64,000 nt of DNA, taken from NCBI RefSeq assembly GCF_009707865.1, contig NZ_WMBA01000004.1:62001-126000 (forward strand). The letters are read 5' to 3'. Below are positions 1 to 8,294 of this stretch, piece after piece. Source of the stretch: Amycolatopsis pithecellobii (GTDB lineage: Bacteria; Actinomycetota; Actinomycetes; Mycobacteriales; Pseudonocardiaceae). A program made the translations under genes and the position numbers. Below the pieces are notes generated by a model. That model searched no databases, was not told where the DNA came from, and saw only the letters and a program-made list of their open reading frames with translations. The stretch's first letter is position 1, and every line of letters begins with the position of its first letter.

Positions 1-577
1 AGACCGCGTCGGCGGTCGTGAGGTCGGCGGCGACCACCGTGAGGCTGACCAGTTCGCGCGCGGGCAGCCCGGTACGGCCGTCGACGATGTGCTGGCCACG
101 TTCGTAACTGCCGGAGGTGGCGACCGCCAGGTCCCGCACCGCGAACACCGCGCACACCGCGTGTGGCTGGTCGGGGTGGCGGATCCCGACCGACCAGGTG
201 CGGCCGGCGGCGATCACGTCCCCGCCGGCGTTGAGGCAGAACCGCGACACCCCGGCGGCACGCAGCAGCTCGCCCGCGCGCTGCGCCGCCCAGCCCTTGA
301 CGATGCCGGACGGGTCGAAAGCCCGGCCGGGCAACCGCGCGCGGAAGGCCCCGCCGCTGAGCCGTTCGTAGGTCCGGCACAAGCCGGCGATCTCGCGCAT
401 CTCGGGGCTTTGCGGCCCGTGGAGATCGAACCGCGTGACTTCGCTGTCGTCGCGGAACGGGCTGAACCTGCGGTCCACCTCGCGCAGCCAGGCGAACGCC
501 CGCTCGGCCGCGTTCGCTTCACCGCCGGGCACCTCGAGTGAGATGGGCAGGCCCATGATCTGGCGCACCAGCCGCAT
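1..577 (-). CDS. apbE: FAD:protein FMN transferase, ApbE family (3' end beyond window)
   Basis: ApbE enzymes transfer FMN from FAD onto a Thr or Ser of partner proteins outside the cytoplasm. About 192 codons are visible; the C-terminus lies off the left edge. ApbE hallmarks are present: DPSGIVKGWAA near residue 100, LNAGGDV near 123, and TSGSYERGQHIVDGRTG near 160. The ATG at 577 shares one base with the TGA of the FMN-binding protein gene (TGATG), so the two are translationally coupled, and that neighbour carries the expected SGAT acceptor motif. The visible N-terminus has no signal peptide. Family call is firm; the exact acceptor is inferred from adjacency. Confidence 0.9.
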   Translation of the reverse strand, partial: MRLVRQIMGLPISLEVPGGEANAAERAFAWLREVDRRFSPFRDDSEVTRFDLHGPQSPEMREIAGLCRTYERLSGGAFRARLPGRAFDPSGIVKGWAAQRAGELLRAAGVSRFCLNAGGDVIAAGRTWSVGIRHPDQPHAVCAVFAVRDLAVATSGSYERGQHIVDGRTGLPARELVSLTVVAADLTTADAV

Positions 578-1008
578 CAATGCCCCTTCGCGTCCAGTGC
601 GCCCTGCAGCGACTGCGCGTAGGCCTCACTGGTCGCGGTGGCGCCGGAGACGGTGTCGATGTGCGCGCTCTGCGCCTGCAGGGCTTCCTGCCGCAGGGTC
701 GGCTCGGCGGCGCCGGCGATGCGCCGGCTGTGCCGGTCGCCGGGTTCGGTGATCAGCGCGACGTCGGTGATCCGGTCGCCGGCGAAGGTGACCCGCACCT
801 GGTATGGACCAAAGTCGCTGTCCACCGTCGGGCCGTCCACAACGGACTGATCGCCGGGCGGCCTCGGTGGTGCCGACGAGGTGGCCGAGGACGCCGGCGG
901 TGCGGGCGCCGCCGCAGGGTGCGCGACCGACACTGCCGGCTGGTAGCGCAGCAGTGGCAGCAGGGCCGCGATGCCCAGCAACGCGATGACGAAAGCCTTG
1001 CGCATCAA
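577..1008 (-). CDS. FMN-binding domain protein, covalent flavin carrier
   Basis: This is a 143-residue protein with an N-terminal hydrophobic segment (residues 5-22) that looks like a signal anchor, an Ala/Pro linker, and an FMN_bind domain from about residue 60. The domain ends with DTVSGATATS; in this family the Thr of SGAT is the residue that ApbE flavinylates by a phosphoester bond. It sits between a ferric-reductase-like flavoprotein gene and apbE in one minus-strand operon. This suggests an extracytoplasmic electron carrier fed by the membrane reductase. The redox partner further downstream cannot be told from the sequence. Confidence 0.87.
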   Translation of the reverse strand: MMRKAFVIALLGIAALLPLLRYQPAVSVAHPAAAPAPPASSATSSAPPRPPGDQSVVDGPTVDSDFGPYQVRVTFAGDRITDVALITEPGDRHSRRIAGAAEPTLRQEALQAQSAHIDTVSGATATSEAYAQSLQGALDAKGH

Positions 1009-1017
1009 GGGTTCCTT

Positions 1018-2337
1018 TCACGCCGCGAACGCGAAGCGTTCCGTGTGGCACTGCCCGGCCGGCACGCCCAGTTCGGTGAGGACGCCCCGGACGGCGTCGG
1101 TCATCCCAGGTGGACCGCATACGTAGACGTCGCGGTGCCGGATATCGGGCACCATCGCGGCGAGGTGGCGGGGCCCCAGCACCGGACCGAAGCGGCCGAT
1201 CGCGGTGGACGGCCCGAGCACGAGGAACATCCGTGCACCGCAGCGGGCGGCCCAGTGCCGCAGCTCGTCGGCGAGGACGGCGCTGCCGGTAGTGCTCGTC
1301 CGGTAGATCAGGGCGATGTCGTCGCGCCGCGCGGCGAACTCTTCCAGCAGCGCGCGTACCGGTGTCACCCCGACGCCGCCGGCGATGAGCAGGACTTTGC
1401 GCTGTGTCCGGCGCTGCGCGGTGAACGCGCCGTACGGGCCTTCCGCGAGCACTCGCGTACCCGGCCGGACGTGCCGCAGCCAGGCGCTGCCGTCACCGAG
1501 CGCTTTGACGGTGATCCGCAGCCGGCGCCCGTCCGGCATGGCGGACAGCGAATAGGGATGGGCCTCCTGCCAGTGGCCGGCGGTGAGGAACCGCCAGAGG
1601 AAGAACTGCCCGGCCCGCGCCGGAAGCGCGTCCAGTGCGCGACCGGTGATCACCACGGACACCACGTCATCGCTTTCCGCCACGACCGACTCGACCCGCA
1701 GCCGGTGCCGGAGGTTGCGCACGAGCGGCAGCCCGATGCGGGAAATCGCGACCAGGCCGAGCGCCAGACCGTAGAGCGACCACCAGTACAGGCGGCCGGC
1801 GGGCGAGCCGGTGAAGTCCTGTCCGATGCTCACCTGGTGCAGGAACCCGAGTACGACCGCAAGGTAGGCGAGCAGGTGCAGCAGATGCCACGACTCGTAA
1901 CGCAGCCGGCGTCGCGCCGCCCTGGCCGAGGTCACACCGACCACCACCAGCAGGACGAAGGCGATCGTCGCCAGCAGCACATCGTCGGTGTGGAACACGA
2001 GCGTGCCCACTTCGGCGAGCACCGGTGAACCGTCCTGCGCCGCGTACCCGAGAGTGATGAACACGACGTGCGCGACGAGGAGCCACAACACCCAGAAACC
2101 CGTCCACCGGTGCCACTGGGTCAGCCGGTCGAGCCCGAGCCGGCTTTCCAGCCACGGTAACCGGGAGATCAGCACCAGCTGCAGCACCAGCACAAGCGCG
2201 CCGTAGAGCCCGGCCAGTCTGCCCAGGACGGTCAGTACCCCGCCGGGCGCGCTGAGCTCGTGGCCGAGGACGAACAGGTCGGTGACCCACGCCGCGTTGA
2301 GACCCAGCAGGGCGAACAGCCACCATCTCGCGTTCAC
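1018..2337 (-). CDS. Ferric-reductase-like membrane flavoprotein with FAD and NAD(P) domains
   Basis: The N-terminal half holds about six membrane spans with paired His residues (HRWTGFWVLW, AHVVF, SWHLLHLL, FLHQV) typical of heme-binding ferric-reductase-like domains. The C-terminal half is an FNR-type module: HPYSLS for FAD, LIAGGVGVTPVRALLEEF for nucleotide binding and a closing YVCGPPGM. It should move electrons from NAD(P)H through FAD and heme across the membrane. I place the start at the GTG at 2337, just before the first membrane span. An upstream ATG at 2427 adds 30 hydrophilic residues, lacks a ribosome site, and nearly reaches the divergent gene at 2445. The genes at 577-1008 and 1-577 follow in the same operon. 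Confidence 0.85.
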   Translation of the reverse strand: MNARWWLFALLGLNAAWVTDLFVLGHELSAPGGVLTVLGRLAGLYGALVLVLQLVLISRLPWLESRLGLDRLTQWHRWTGFWVLWLLVAHVVFITLGYAAQDGSPVLAEVGTLVFHTDDVLLATIAFVLLVVVGVTSARAARRRLRYESWHLLHLLAYLAVVLGFLHQVSIGQDFTGSPAGRLYWWSLYGLALGLVAISRIGLPLVRNLRHRLRVESVVAESDDVVSVVITGRALDALPARAGQFFLWRFLTAGHWQEAHPYSLSAMPDGRRLRITVKALGDGSAWLRHVRPGTRVLAEGPYGAFTAQRRTQRKVLLIAGGVGVTPVRALLEEFAARRDDIALIYRTSTTGSAVLADELRHWAARCGARMFLVLGPSTAIGRFGPVLGPRHLAAMVPDIRHRDVYVCGPPGMTDAVRGVLTELGVPAGQCHTERFAFAA

Positions 2338-2444
2338 GACGTCCAGTGTCGGCGTGTTTTCTGAGTGAAACCTTGGCGGGCTCCAAGAAACCTCCCAGGA
2401 ATGACCGGCAGGATGTGCCGCGTTCATCGCACGAAGGGGGCTCG

Positions 2445-2954
2445 ATGCCTGGTTTCATCTCCGGGCTGCCGCTGCACGTACTGATCGTGCACGCGGTGGT
2501 GGTGCTGGTGCCGTTGTCGGTACTGGCCGCGGTCGCGGTCGCACTGTGGCCGGCGGCACGACGGCGGTTCGGCTGGATCGCCGTAGGTCTCACCGCGGTG
2601 GCGGCCGTGTGCATTCCGATCGCGACGAGCAGCGGGGAGGATCTGCGCGACCGGCTGGCACCCACGCCGCTGATCCGCCAGCACGCGCAACTGGGCGACC
2701 AGCTGCTGATCTTCGTCGCCGCACTGCTGGTGGTACTCGCCGCGCTGGTGTGGTTCAGCCGGCGCCTGCCGCGCGAGGGACCCGGCGCGGCCCGGCGTCC
2801 GATGCGTGCGGTGGTGCCGGTGCTGATGGTGCTGACCGTCGGGTTCGCGGCGGTCTCGGCGGTGCAGGTGATCCGCATCGGCGACTCGGGAGCCCGCGCC
2901 GCGTGGAGCGCCGTGCAGTACACCGCACCTCAGCACCACGGCGACGAGGGCTGA
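2445..2954 (+). CDS. DUF2231 family membrane protein
   Basis: This 169-residue protein has four hydrophobic spans and begins GLPLHVLIVHAVVVLVPLS, the N-terminal signature of DUF2231 proteins, whose role is unknown. The ATG at 2445 is preceded by GAAGGGGG at 2433-2440, which decides the start over an upstream in-frame ATG at 2346. It is divergent from the ferric-reductase-like operon, so a shared promoter region and a link to membrane redox chemistry are possible, but this is only context. Confidence 0.8.
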   Translation: MPGFISGLPLHVLIVHAVVVLVPLSVLAAVAVALWPAARRRFGWIAVGLTAVAAVCIPIATSSGEDLRDRLAPTPLIRQHAQLGDQLLIFVAALLVVLAALVWFSRRLPREGPGAARRPMRAVVPVLMVLTVGFAAVSAVQVIRIGDSGARAAWSAVQYTAPQHHGDEG

Positions 2955-2963
2955 GCCGTCCGC

Positions 2964-2993
2964 GCACCGGCGCGCCGCGGCGCGCGCCGGTGC
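2964..2993. terminator. Bidirectional hairpin terminator between convergent genes
   Basis: A perfect 12-bp inverted repeat (GCACCGGCGCGC at 2964-2975, its complement at 2982-2993) with a 6-nt loop fills the 46-bp gap between the convergent DUF2231 and solute-binding-protein genes. There is no T-tract, as is common for actinomycete hairpins. Its position suits termination from both sides. Confidence 0.65.
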
Positions 2994-2998
2994 AGGGC

Positions 2999-4252
2999 TC
3001 ACTTCTGGAACGGTGTCTTGTAAGCGGCTGCCTCCGGGCTTTCGAACAATGGCTTGACGTAGGTGATGCCGCCCGGCACCGCGGCGTCCGCCTGCGCGAT
3101 GTAGCTCATCCGGCTGGATGGCTGGCCGGGCTGGGAGAAGTCCAGCTGACCGGCGAGTTCCCTGGTGTCGACCTTCGTCTTCGCCACCGCGTTGAGGATG
3201 CCCTGGCGGGTCAGATCCTTGTCGTTGCAGGCAGTGGTCAGCACGCTCTGCCACACCAGACCGGAGGCGTAGCCGAAGTCGACGCCGATGTTCGGCGTGT
3301 CGGTGAACTTTGCGCTGTACTTGGCCGCGACGTCCTTGGCCGCGGGAAGATCCGCCGAGAAGGGCACCACGCCGTTGACGAAGTAGAACTTGTCGAAGGC
3401 GTCCTTCGCCGGCGTGGACAGCAGAACCGGGTCGAAGGTCGGGTTGTTGCCGATGAACGGCACGTCGAAGCCCTGGGCCTTCGCCTGGGTCAGCGCCGAG
3501 GCCGTCTGCGCGGGCGTGGTGGTCAAGGCGATCGCCTTGACACCCTCGCTCTTCAGGCCGGTGATCGCGGCCGTCATATCGGTGTCCGTCGCGGTGATCT
3601 TTTCCGGGACGAGCGCGAGGTTGTGTGCCTTGGCGTAGGCCTGGCTACCCAGCAACCCGTTCTTGCCGTACTCGGAGTCGATGTAGATGTGCCCGATCTT
3701 GTCCCCGTCATGCACGAAACCCTTCTGCTGCATGAACGAGAACCCGTTGAGTTGCTCGATGTCGTAGGTCCCGCCGACCATCAGCACCGAGGGGCTGTCC
3801 AGGTTGGTCGACGCCCAGGATGCCGGCACGGACACCAGTTTCTCGTCGGTGATCTGTTTCTTCAGCGCGGCCAAGATCGGCGAGCCGAGCAGCTGCACCA
3901 TGCCGAGCACGTCGTCGTGCATCTGGCCGTAGAGCGGAATCGCCTTGTCCGTGGCGTAGCCGTGGTCCTTTTCGATCAGCTTGATCTGCCGGCCGCAGAT
4001 ACCGCCGGCGTTGTTCACGTCGGTGGCCCACAACTCGCTGCCGTGCGTGATGCCGAGCCCGAGGTTCTTGAACGGCCCGGAGGCGTCGGTGAGCGCACCG
4101 AGCGTGATGTCGGTGTTCGTCACGCCGAAGTCCGTCTTGACGGCGGATCCACCGCCCTGTCCCGTGTTCTGGTTGCCCTTGGTGCTGCACCCGGCGAGCA
4201 CGAGGGCCACGGCGACCGCGGCGGTGACCACCGCACGATGCGTCGTTCGCAT
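2999..4252 (-). CDS. Liv-type ABC transporter substrate-binding lipoprotein
   Basis: This is a 417-residue periplasmic-binding protein of the branched-chain amino acid/amide type (Peripla_BP_6). The N-terminus is a lipoprotein signal ending in LVLAGC, so the mature protein should be lipid-anchored at Cys21. The body keeps family features such as the early TLGALTDASGPFKN segment. A strong GGAAGGAG ribosome site sits just upstream of the ATG. It is last in the operon LivF-LivG-LivH-LivM-SBP. Liv-type systems in actinomycetes often import aromatic acids or amides rather than amino acids; the ligand is not predictable here. Confidence 0.9.
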   Translation of the reverse strand: MRTTHRAVVTAAVAVALVLAGCSTKGNQNTGQGGGSAVKTDFGVTNTDITLGALTDASGPFKNLGLGITHGSELWATDVNNAGGICGRQIKLIEKDHGYATDKAIPLYGQMHDDVLGMVQLLGSPILAALKKQITDEKLVSVPASWASTNLDSPSVLMVGGTYDIEQLNGFSFMQQKGFVHDGDKIGHIYIDSEYGKNGLLGSQAYAKAHNLALVPEKITATDTDMTAAITGLKSEGVKAIALTTTPAQTASALTQAKAQGFDVPFIGNNPTFDPVLLSTPAKDAFDKFYFVNGVVPFSADLPAAKDVAAKYSAKFTDTPNIGVDFGYASGLVWQSVLTTACNDKDLTRQGILNAVAKTKVDTRELAGQLDFSQPGQPSSRMSYIAQADAAVPGGITYVKPLFESPEAAAYKTPFQK

Positions 4253-4274
4253 GATGTCTCCTTCCGCTGACCGA

Positions 4275-5471
4275 TCAAGCCTGGCGGGTGGCCGCCCGGT
4301 CGGTGACCCGGCGCCGGCCCGCCCGCCCGGTCGGCTGTTCCCCGGGCGCCCGGCCCGGGAGTCTCAGGCCGAGCCGGCGGCCGAGACCGGCCAGACCGCG
4401 CGGCTCGAACAAGATGATCAGGATGATCAGGGCGCCGAACGTGAGGTTGGTGATGACGATCGGCGTGAAGGCCGTGCCACTGCCGATGGTGCCGGATCCG
4501 CCTTGTGTGACAAGGGGAAGCGCGACGGGCAGACCGAAGACGACCACCGCGCCGAGCACCGCGCCCGGCAGTGACCCCATGCCGCCCACGACGATCATCG
4601 CGAGAAACGCGATCGAGACCGTGACGCTGTAGGTGCCGACGACCTCGGACTCGTCCGGCTTGGTGATCCCCGTCCACCAGGCCGTCATCACGCCGGCCAG
4701 GCCGGCATAGGCGGAGGAGATCGCGAACACGCTGGCCTTGGTTCGCACGACGGACACGCCGAGCACCGTCGCCGCCGTTTCGTGGTCCCGGACGGCCCGC
4801 CACGCGCGTCCGGGCCGGCCGCGCACCGCCCCCTGGGCGAGCAGATAAGCGACCACGGTCAGGAACAGGAAGAGGTACCAGGACCGCTCATCGCGGCCCA
4901 GCGGCACGCCTGCGATGGTGATCTCGGACAACTGCCGCGGCACATCCACACTGAGCCCGAAAACCGAGAACGGCGTGGGCGGGCGGCCGCTGGATGTACT
5001 TCCGGCGATCGAGGGCAACGCCCTGCCGAGCCAGAACCCCAGGAAGACCAGGGCGAGCGAGGCGACGCCGAGATAGATGCCGCGCAACCGGCCGCTCACC
5101 GGTGCGAACGCCGCCCCCGCCAGCCCGGAGATGAGAACCGCGCCGATCATGCCCGCCAGGGGCGGCCACCCCAGGCCGATATAGGTCGGATCGGTGGTCG
5201 GACCGGTGAGCACCGAATACGACACCGCTCCGACGAGGAGGAAGAACGCCTGGGCCAGCGACAGCTGACCGGCCTGTCCGGTGAGGATGGTCAGGCCGAT
5301 GGCGCCGACGGCGCCCGTCATGATCCAGGTGCCGACCTTCAGCCAGTCGCCGGGAAGATACAGCGGCAGCAGCAGGAGCACCGCGATCAGCGCGGCGACG
5401 GCAGTGATCTTGACGACCTTGCCGATCCGCCACACCCGGTCCGCCCGGGCCCGCGCCGGCCGGCTAGACAC
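4275..5471 (-). CDS. Liv-type ABC transporter permease (LivM-like)
   Basis: This is a 398-residue inner-membrane permease with about nine hydrophobic spans. It has the conserved GQAGQLSLAQAFF segment near residue 65 and the cytoplasmic loop ATVLGVSVVRTKASVFAISS, where the ATPase docks. The Arg-rich tail after the last span is poorly conserved. Its start overlaps the end of the LivH-like gene by 8 bp, and 22 bp separate it from the binding-protein gene. Confidence 0.9.
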   Translation of the reverse strand: MSSRPARARADRVWRIGKVVKITAVAALIAVLLLLPLYLPGDWLKVGTWIMTGAVGAIGLTILTGQAGQLSLAQAFFLLVGAVSYSVLTGPTTDPTYIGLGWPPLAGMIGAVLISGLAGAAFAPVSGRLRGIYLGVASLALVFLGFWLGRALPSIAGSTSSGRPPTPFSVFGLSVDVPRQLSEITIAGVPLGRDERSWYLFLFLTVVAYLLAQGAVRGRPGRAWRAVRDHETAATVLGVSVVRTKASVFAISSAYAGLAGVMTAWWTGITKPDESEVVGTYSVTVSIAFLAMIVVGGMGSLPGAVLGAVVVFGLPVALPLVTQGGSGTIGSGTAFTPIVITNLTFGALIILIILFEPRGLAGLGRRLGLRLPGRAPGEQPTGRAGRRRVTDRAATRQA

Positions 5472-6345
5472 GGGACTGCACCACCTTCCCGAACAGCCCG
5501 GACGGCCAGAACACCAGGACGACCAGCATCACCAGGTAGACCGCGACCTTGCTGAAATCCAGGCTCACGTACTGGGCGGTGAACGCCTCGGTGAGACCGA
5601 CCACGAAGCCGCCCACCACCGCGCCGCCCGGCGAGGTCAGGCCGCCGATGATCGCGGCCGGGAAAGCGGCCAGTGCGACGCCGTGCGTCGCCGGGGACAG
5701 CCCGCCTCCCGAGAAATCCTGGGTGGCGAGGAAAAGCACCGAGATCCCGGCGAGCGCACCACCGACGGCCCAGGCACCGGCCCGGACCCACGCGATGCGG
5801 ATGCCCATCAGCGCGGCGGCCTCCCGGTTCTCCGACTGCGCCCGCATCGCGATGCCCCACGACGAGAACCGGAACGCCACGAAGAACACGACGATCAACG
5901 CCACGGCCACGCCGAAAGCCACGGCCTGAGTCCGCCCGATCGTCACGCCGCCCAGCACGATCGGCCGGACGTCATAGGGATCACCGAGGAACGGGGCAGC
6001 CTCGGTGCCGAGGCGCCGGGCGATCTCGGTCAGCAGCACGACGTCGACCCCGATGGTCAGGATCGCGAGGCCGGCGTCGCTGGCGAAGCGGGCCCGCGCC
6101 AGCAACAGACGCTCGACCACGACGGCGAGCAGTGCGGCCGCGGCGATCCCGGACAGCGCGGCCACCCACCAGCCCACGGAGGGCTTCAGGACGGCCACCA
6201 CGTAGCCGCCGAACAGGGCGAGCGAGCCGTGCGCGAAGTTCACCACCTGGGTCGCCTTGTAAATGATGACGAAGCCCAGCGCGAGAAGGGCGAAGACCGC
6301 GCCTTTTCCCGTGCCGTTGATCAGTACCTGGAGAAAAGCACCCAC
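5464..6345 (-). CDS. Liv-type ABC transporter permease (LivH-like)
   Basis: This is a 293-residue permease with about eight membrane spans. It has the LivH N-terminus (LINGTGKGAVFALLALGFVIIYK, broken here as a motif only), NFAHGSLALFGGY, and the EAA-like loop MRAQSENREAAALMGI. The start is a GTG at 6345, directly after the TAG of the LivG-like gene at 6346. It forms the channel together with the LivM-like protein. Confidence 0.9.
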   Translation of the reverse strand: MGAFLQVLINGTGKGAVFALLALGFVIIYKATQVVNFAHGSLALFGGYVVAVLKPSVGWWVAALSGIAAAALLAVVVERLLLARARFASDAGLAILTIGVDVVLLTEIARRLGTEAAPFLGDPYDVRPIVLGGVTIGRTQAVAFGVAVALIVVFFVAFRFSSWGIAMRAQSENREAAALMGIRIAWVRAGAWAVGGALAGISVLFLATQDFSGGGLSPATHGVALAAFPAAIIGGLTSPGGAVVGGFVVGLTEAFTAQYVSLDFSKVAVYLVMLVVLVFWPSGLFGKVVQSRV

Positions 6346-7194
6346 CTAACCGGCCTCCCTCCCCGGTTCGCCGCCCGCGTCACCGGCGGAGTCCTCATTC
6401 CCCAGGTAGGCGTGGATGACAGCGGGCGAGGACTGCACGGCGGCCGGGACGTCGTCGGCGATGAGCCTGCCGAAGTCGAGGACCGTGACCCGGTCGGCGA
6501 TGCCCATCACCAGTCCCATGTCATGCTCGACCAGCAGGACCGAAACCCCGAGTTCGTCGCGGACGTCCTGGATCAGCCTCGCCATGTCGGCGGTCTCACC
6601 GGCACTCATCCCCGCCGCGGGTTCGTCCAGCATGAGCAGTGTCGGTTCGACGGCCAGGGCACGGGCTATGTCGACGCGCTTCTGGTCGCCATACGGCAGC
6701 GCACCGGCGGGTGTCCGCAGGTACCGGGTGATCCCCAGGAATTCGCAGATCTCGGTCACCCGCTCGCCGTGGCGCCGGGCGGATCTGGACGTCCACGGCG
6801 CACGGAGGCCGTAGGAAAGAAAGCCGCCCGCCGTCAGGCTGTGCCTGCCCAGCATCACGTTGTCGAACACGGTCGAGGTCGGCGACAGGGAAAGGCTCTG
6901 GAACGCGCGGCCGATTCCCAGCCCGGCGAGGCGGTGCGCGCGCGTCTTTGTCAGGTCGATCTCGCCGAGGGTGATGCGGCCCTCGGCGATCCGGTACACC
7001 CCGGAAATCGCGTTGAAGCAGGTCGACTTGCCGGCGCCGTTGGGTCCGATGAGCGCGTGAATCGAGCCGGGTTCGACCGTGAAACTGACGTGGTCGAGCG
7101 CGACGAGTCCGCCGAACCGCACGGTCAGGTCGTCGACCCGCAGCGGTCTGACACGTCGGCCGGAGCGGGTCTGCTGCGCGGTGGTCTGGGTCAT
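6346..7194 (-). CDS. Liv-type ABC transporter ATP-binding protein (LivG-like)
   Basis: This is a 282-residue ATPase with Walker A IGPNGAGKST near residue 50, Walker B LLMLDEPAAGM, and the switch His in LLVEHDMGLVMGIADRV. The signature reads LPYGDQKR, the variant usual for LivG. The ATG at 7194 overlaps the stop of the LivF-like gene by 4 bp (ATGA). The same frame stays open upstream to 8070, but that part lies over livF and is not coding. Confidence 0.9.
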   Translation of the reverse strand: MTQTTAQQTRSGRRVRPLRVDDLTVRFGGLVALDHVSFTVEPGSIHALIGPNGAGKSTCFNAISGVYRIAEGRITLGEIDLTKTRAHRLAGLGIGRAFQSLSLSPTSTVFDNVMLGRHSLTAGGFLSYGLRAPWTSRSARRHGERVTEICEFLGITRYLRTPAGALPYGDQKRVDIARALAVEPTLLMLDEPAAGMSAGETADMARLIQDVRDELGVSVLLVEHDMGLVMGIADRVTVLDFGRLIADDVPAAVQSSPAVIHAYLGNEDSAGDAGGEPGREAG

Positions 7195-8000
7195 CCCGAC
7201 CACGCCCGCAGCGTCGGCCGGCGCCGGCGGTGATCCTGGGCCTCCGTGGCCGCCGCGACGGCCGCGGCCTCGCTCTCCGCATGTCCGCCCAGGTACAACT
7301 GCTGAATGTCGTCCGATTCGACCAGTTCTTCCGCACTGCCTTCGAGGGTGAGGTGCCCGACCTCGAGCACGACCGCCCAGTGCGCAACGCCCAGCGCCAT
7401 CGTCGCGTTCTGCTCGACGAGGACGACCGACGTACCCGCCGCATTGATCTGCTGCACAATCGAGCCGAGCCGGGAAACGAGCTGCGGCGCGAGACCGAGC
7501 GACGGTTCGTCCAGCAGCAGCGTGTCGGGGGAGGCCATGAGGGCCCGGCCGATAGCCAGCTGCTGCTGCTCGCCGCCGGACAGCAAACCACCGACTTGTC
7601 TGGCGCGCTCCGCCAGCACCGGGAACAGCTCGTACACCCGATCCCGCGCCGCAGTGCGCGTCCGGGCGGGCGAGGCCAGTCCGCCTGCCCGGAGGTTGTC
7701 CTCGACGGTCATCCCGGTGAAGATCTGCCGGCCTTCGGGGACTTGCAGTACGCGGCGCCGGACGATCTGCGCCGGATCCATCCGGTCGATCCGGACCCCG
7801 TTGTGCAGCACCTGGCCATGGGAGATCGCCCCGTTGTGCAAGGGCAGGGTGCCGGAGATGGCGCGCAGCAAGGTTGTCTTGCCGGCCCCGTTTCCGCCCA
7901 GCACGGCCACCACGGATCCATCGGACACATCGAGACTGACCTCGGAGAGAGCCTGCACGGATCTCCCGTAGCGAACCGAGACCTGCCTGACGCTGAGCAT
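7191..8000 (-). CDS. Liv-type ABC transporter ATP-binding protein (LivF-like)
   Basis: This 269-residue ATPase is the first gene of the Liv-type operon. It has Walker A LGGNGAGKTT, signature LLSGGEQQQLAIGRAL and Walker B LLLDEPSLGL. I start it at the ATG at 8000 (MLSVRQVSVRYG), the usual N-terminus of LivF; GTG codons at 8021 and 8018 would add seven or six residues. The C-terminal 30 residues are Ala/Arg-rich and unusual. No regulator lies next to the operon. Confidence 0.88.
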   Translation of the reverse strand: MLSVRQVSVRYGRSVQALSEVSLDVSDGSVVAVLGGNGAGKTTLLRAISGTLPLHNGAISHGQVLHNGVRIDRMDPAQIVRRRVLQVPEGRQIFTGMTVEDNLRAGGLASPARTRTAARDRVYELFPVLAERARQVGGLLSGGEQQQLAIGRALMASPDTLLLDEPSLGLAPQLVSRLGSIVQQINAAGTSVVLVEQNATMALGVAHWAVVLEVGHLTLEGSAEELVESDDIQQLYLGGHAESEAAAVAAATEAQDHRRRRPTLRAWSG

Positions 8001-8021
8001 CCGTTCCCGCCTGTGCACCAC

Positions 8022-8294
8022 CCGTTGTCGACGCTGCCCTGTACGGCGCCCGGTCCGAGCCAGACGTCACCCGAAAGTGTTGCGCGCCGTCTCACTGGGT
8101 AAACACGCTGGAGGAAAATCGGCCCCGATTCGATACCGTGAAGCGTCGCGGAACCGCCTAGTTCGACCACCTCGACAAGGTGACCTTTCGGGCTTTTCCG
8201 TCATCCCGGAGCCGGCCCGCCGGCGAGGCGATCTTTTTGAATCGCCGATCGTTGCGGAGGCTTCGTGGTGGTGGTTTCGTGGGCGGCCTGGGAT
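8022..8294. other. Non-coding gap upstream of the Liv operon
   Basis: This 273-bp gap separates the start of the Liv-type operon from the 3' end of the interrupted monooxygenase gene. It should hold the Liv promoter. I see no convincing -35/-10 pair, palindrome or terminator in it, and no credible gene. Confidence 0.4.

Noticed and set aside
580-2028. A 482-codon plus-strand open frame opposite the ferric-reductase-like gene
   Set aside because: It lacks recognisable domains and lies antisense to two well supported genes.
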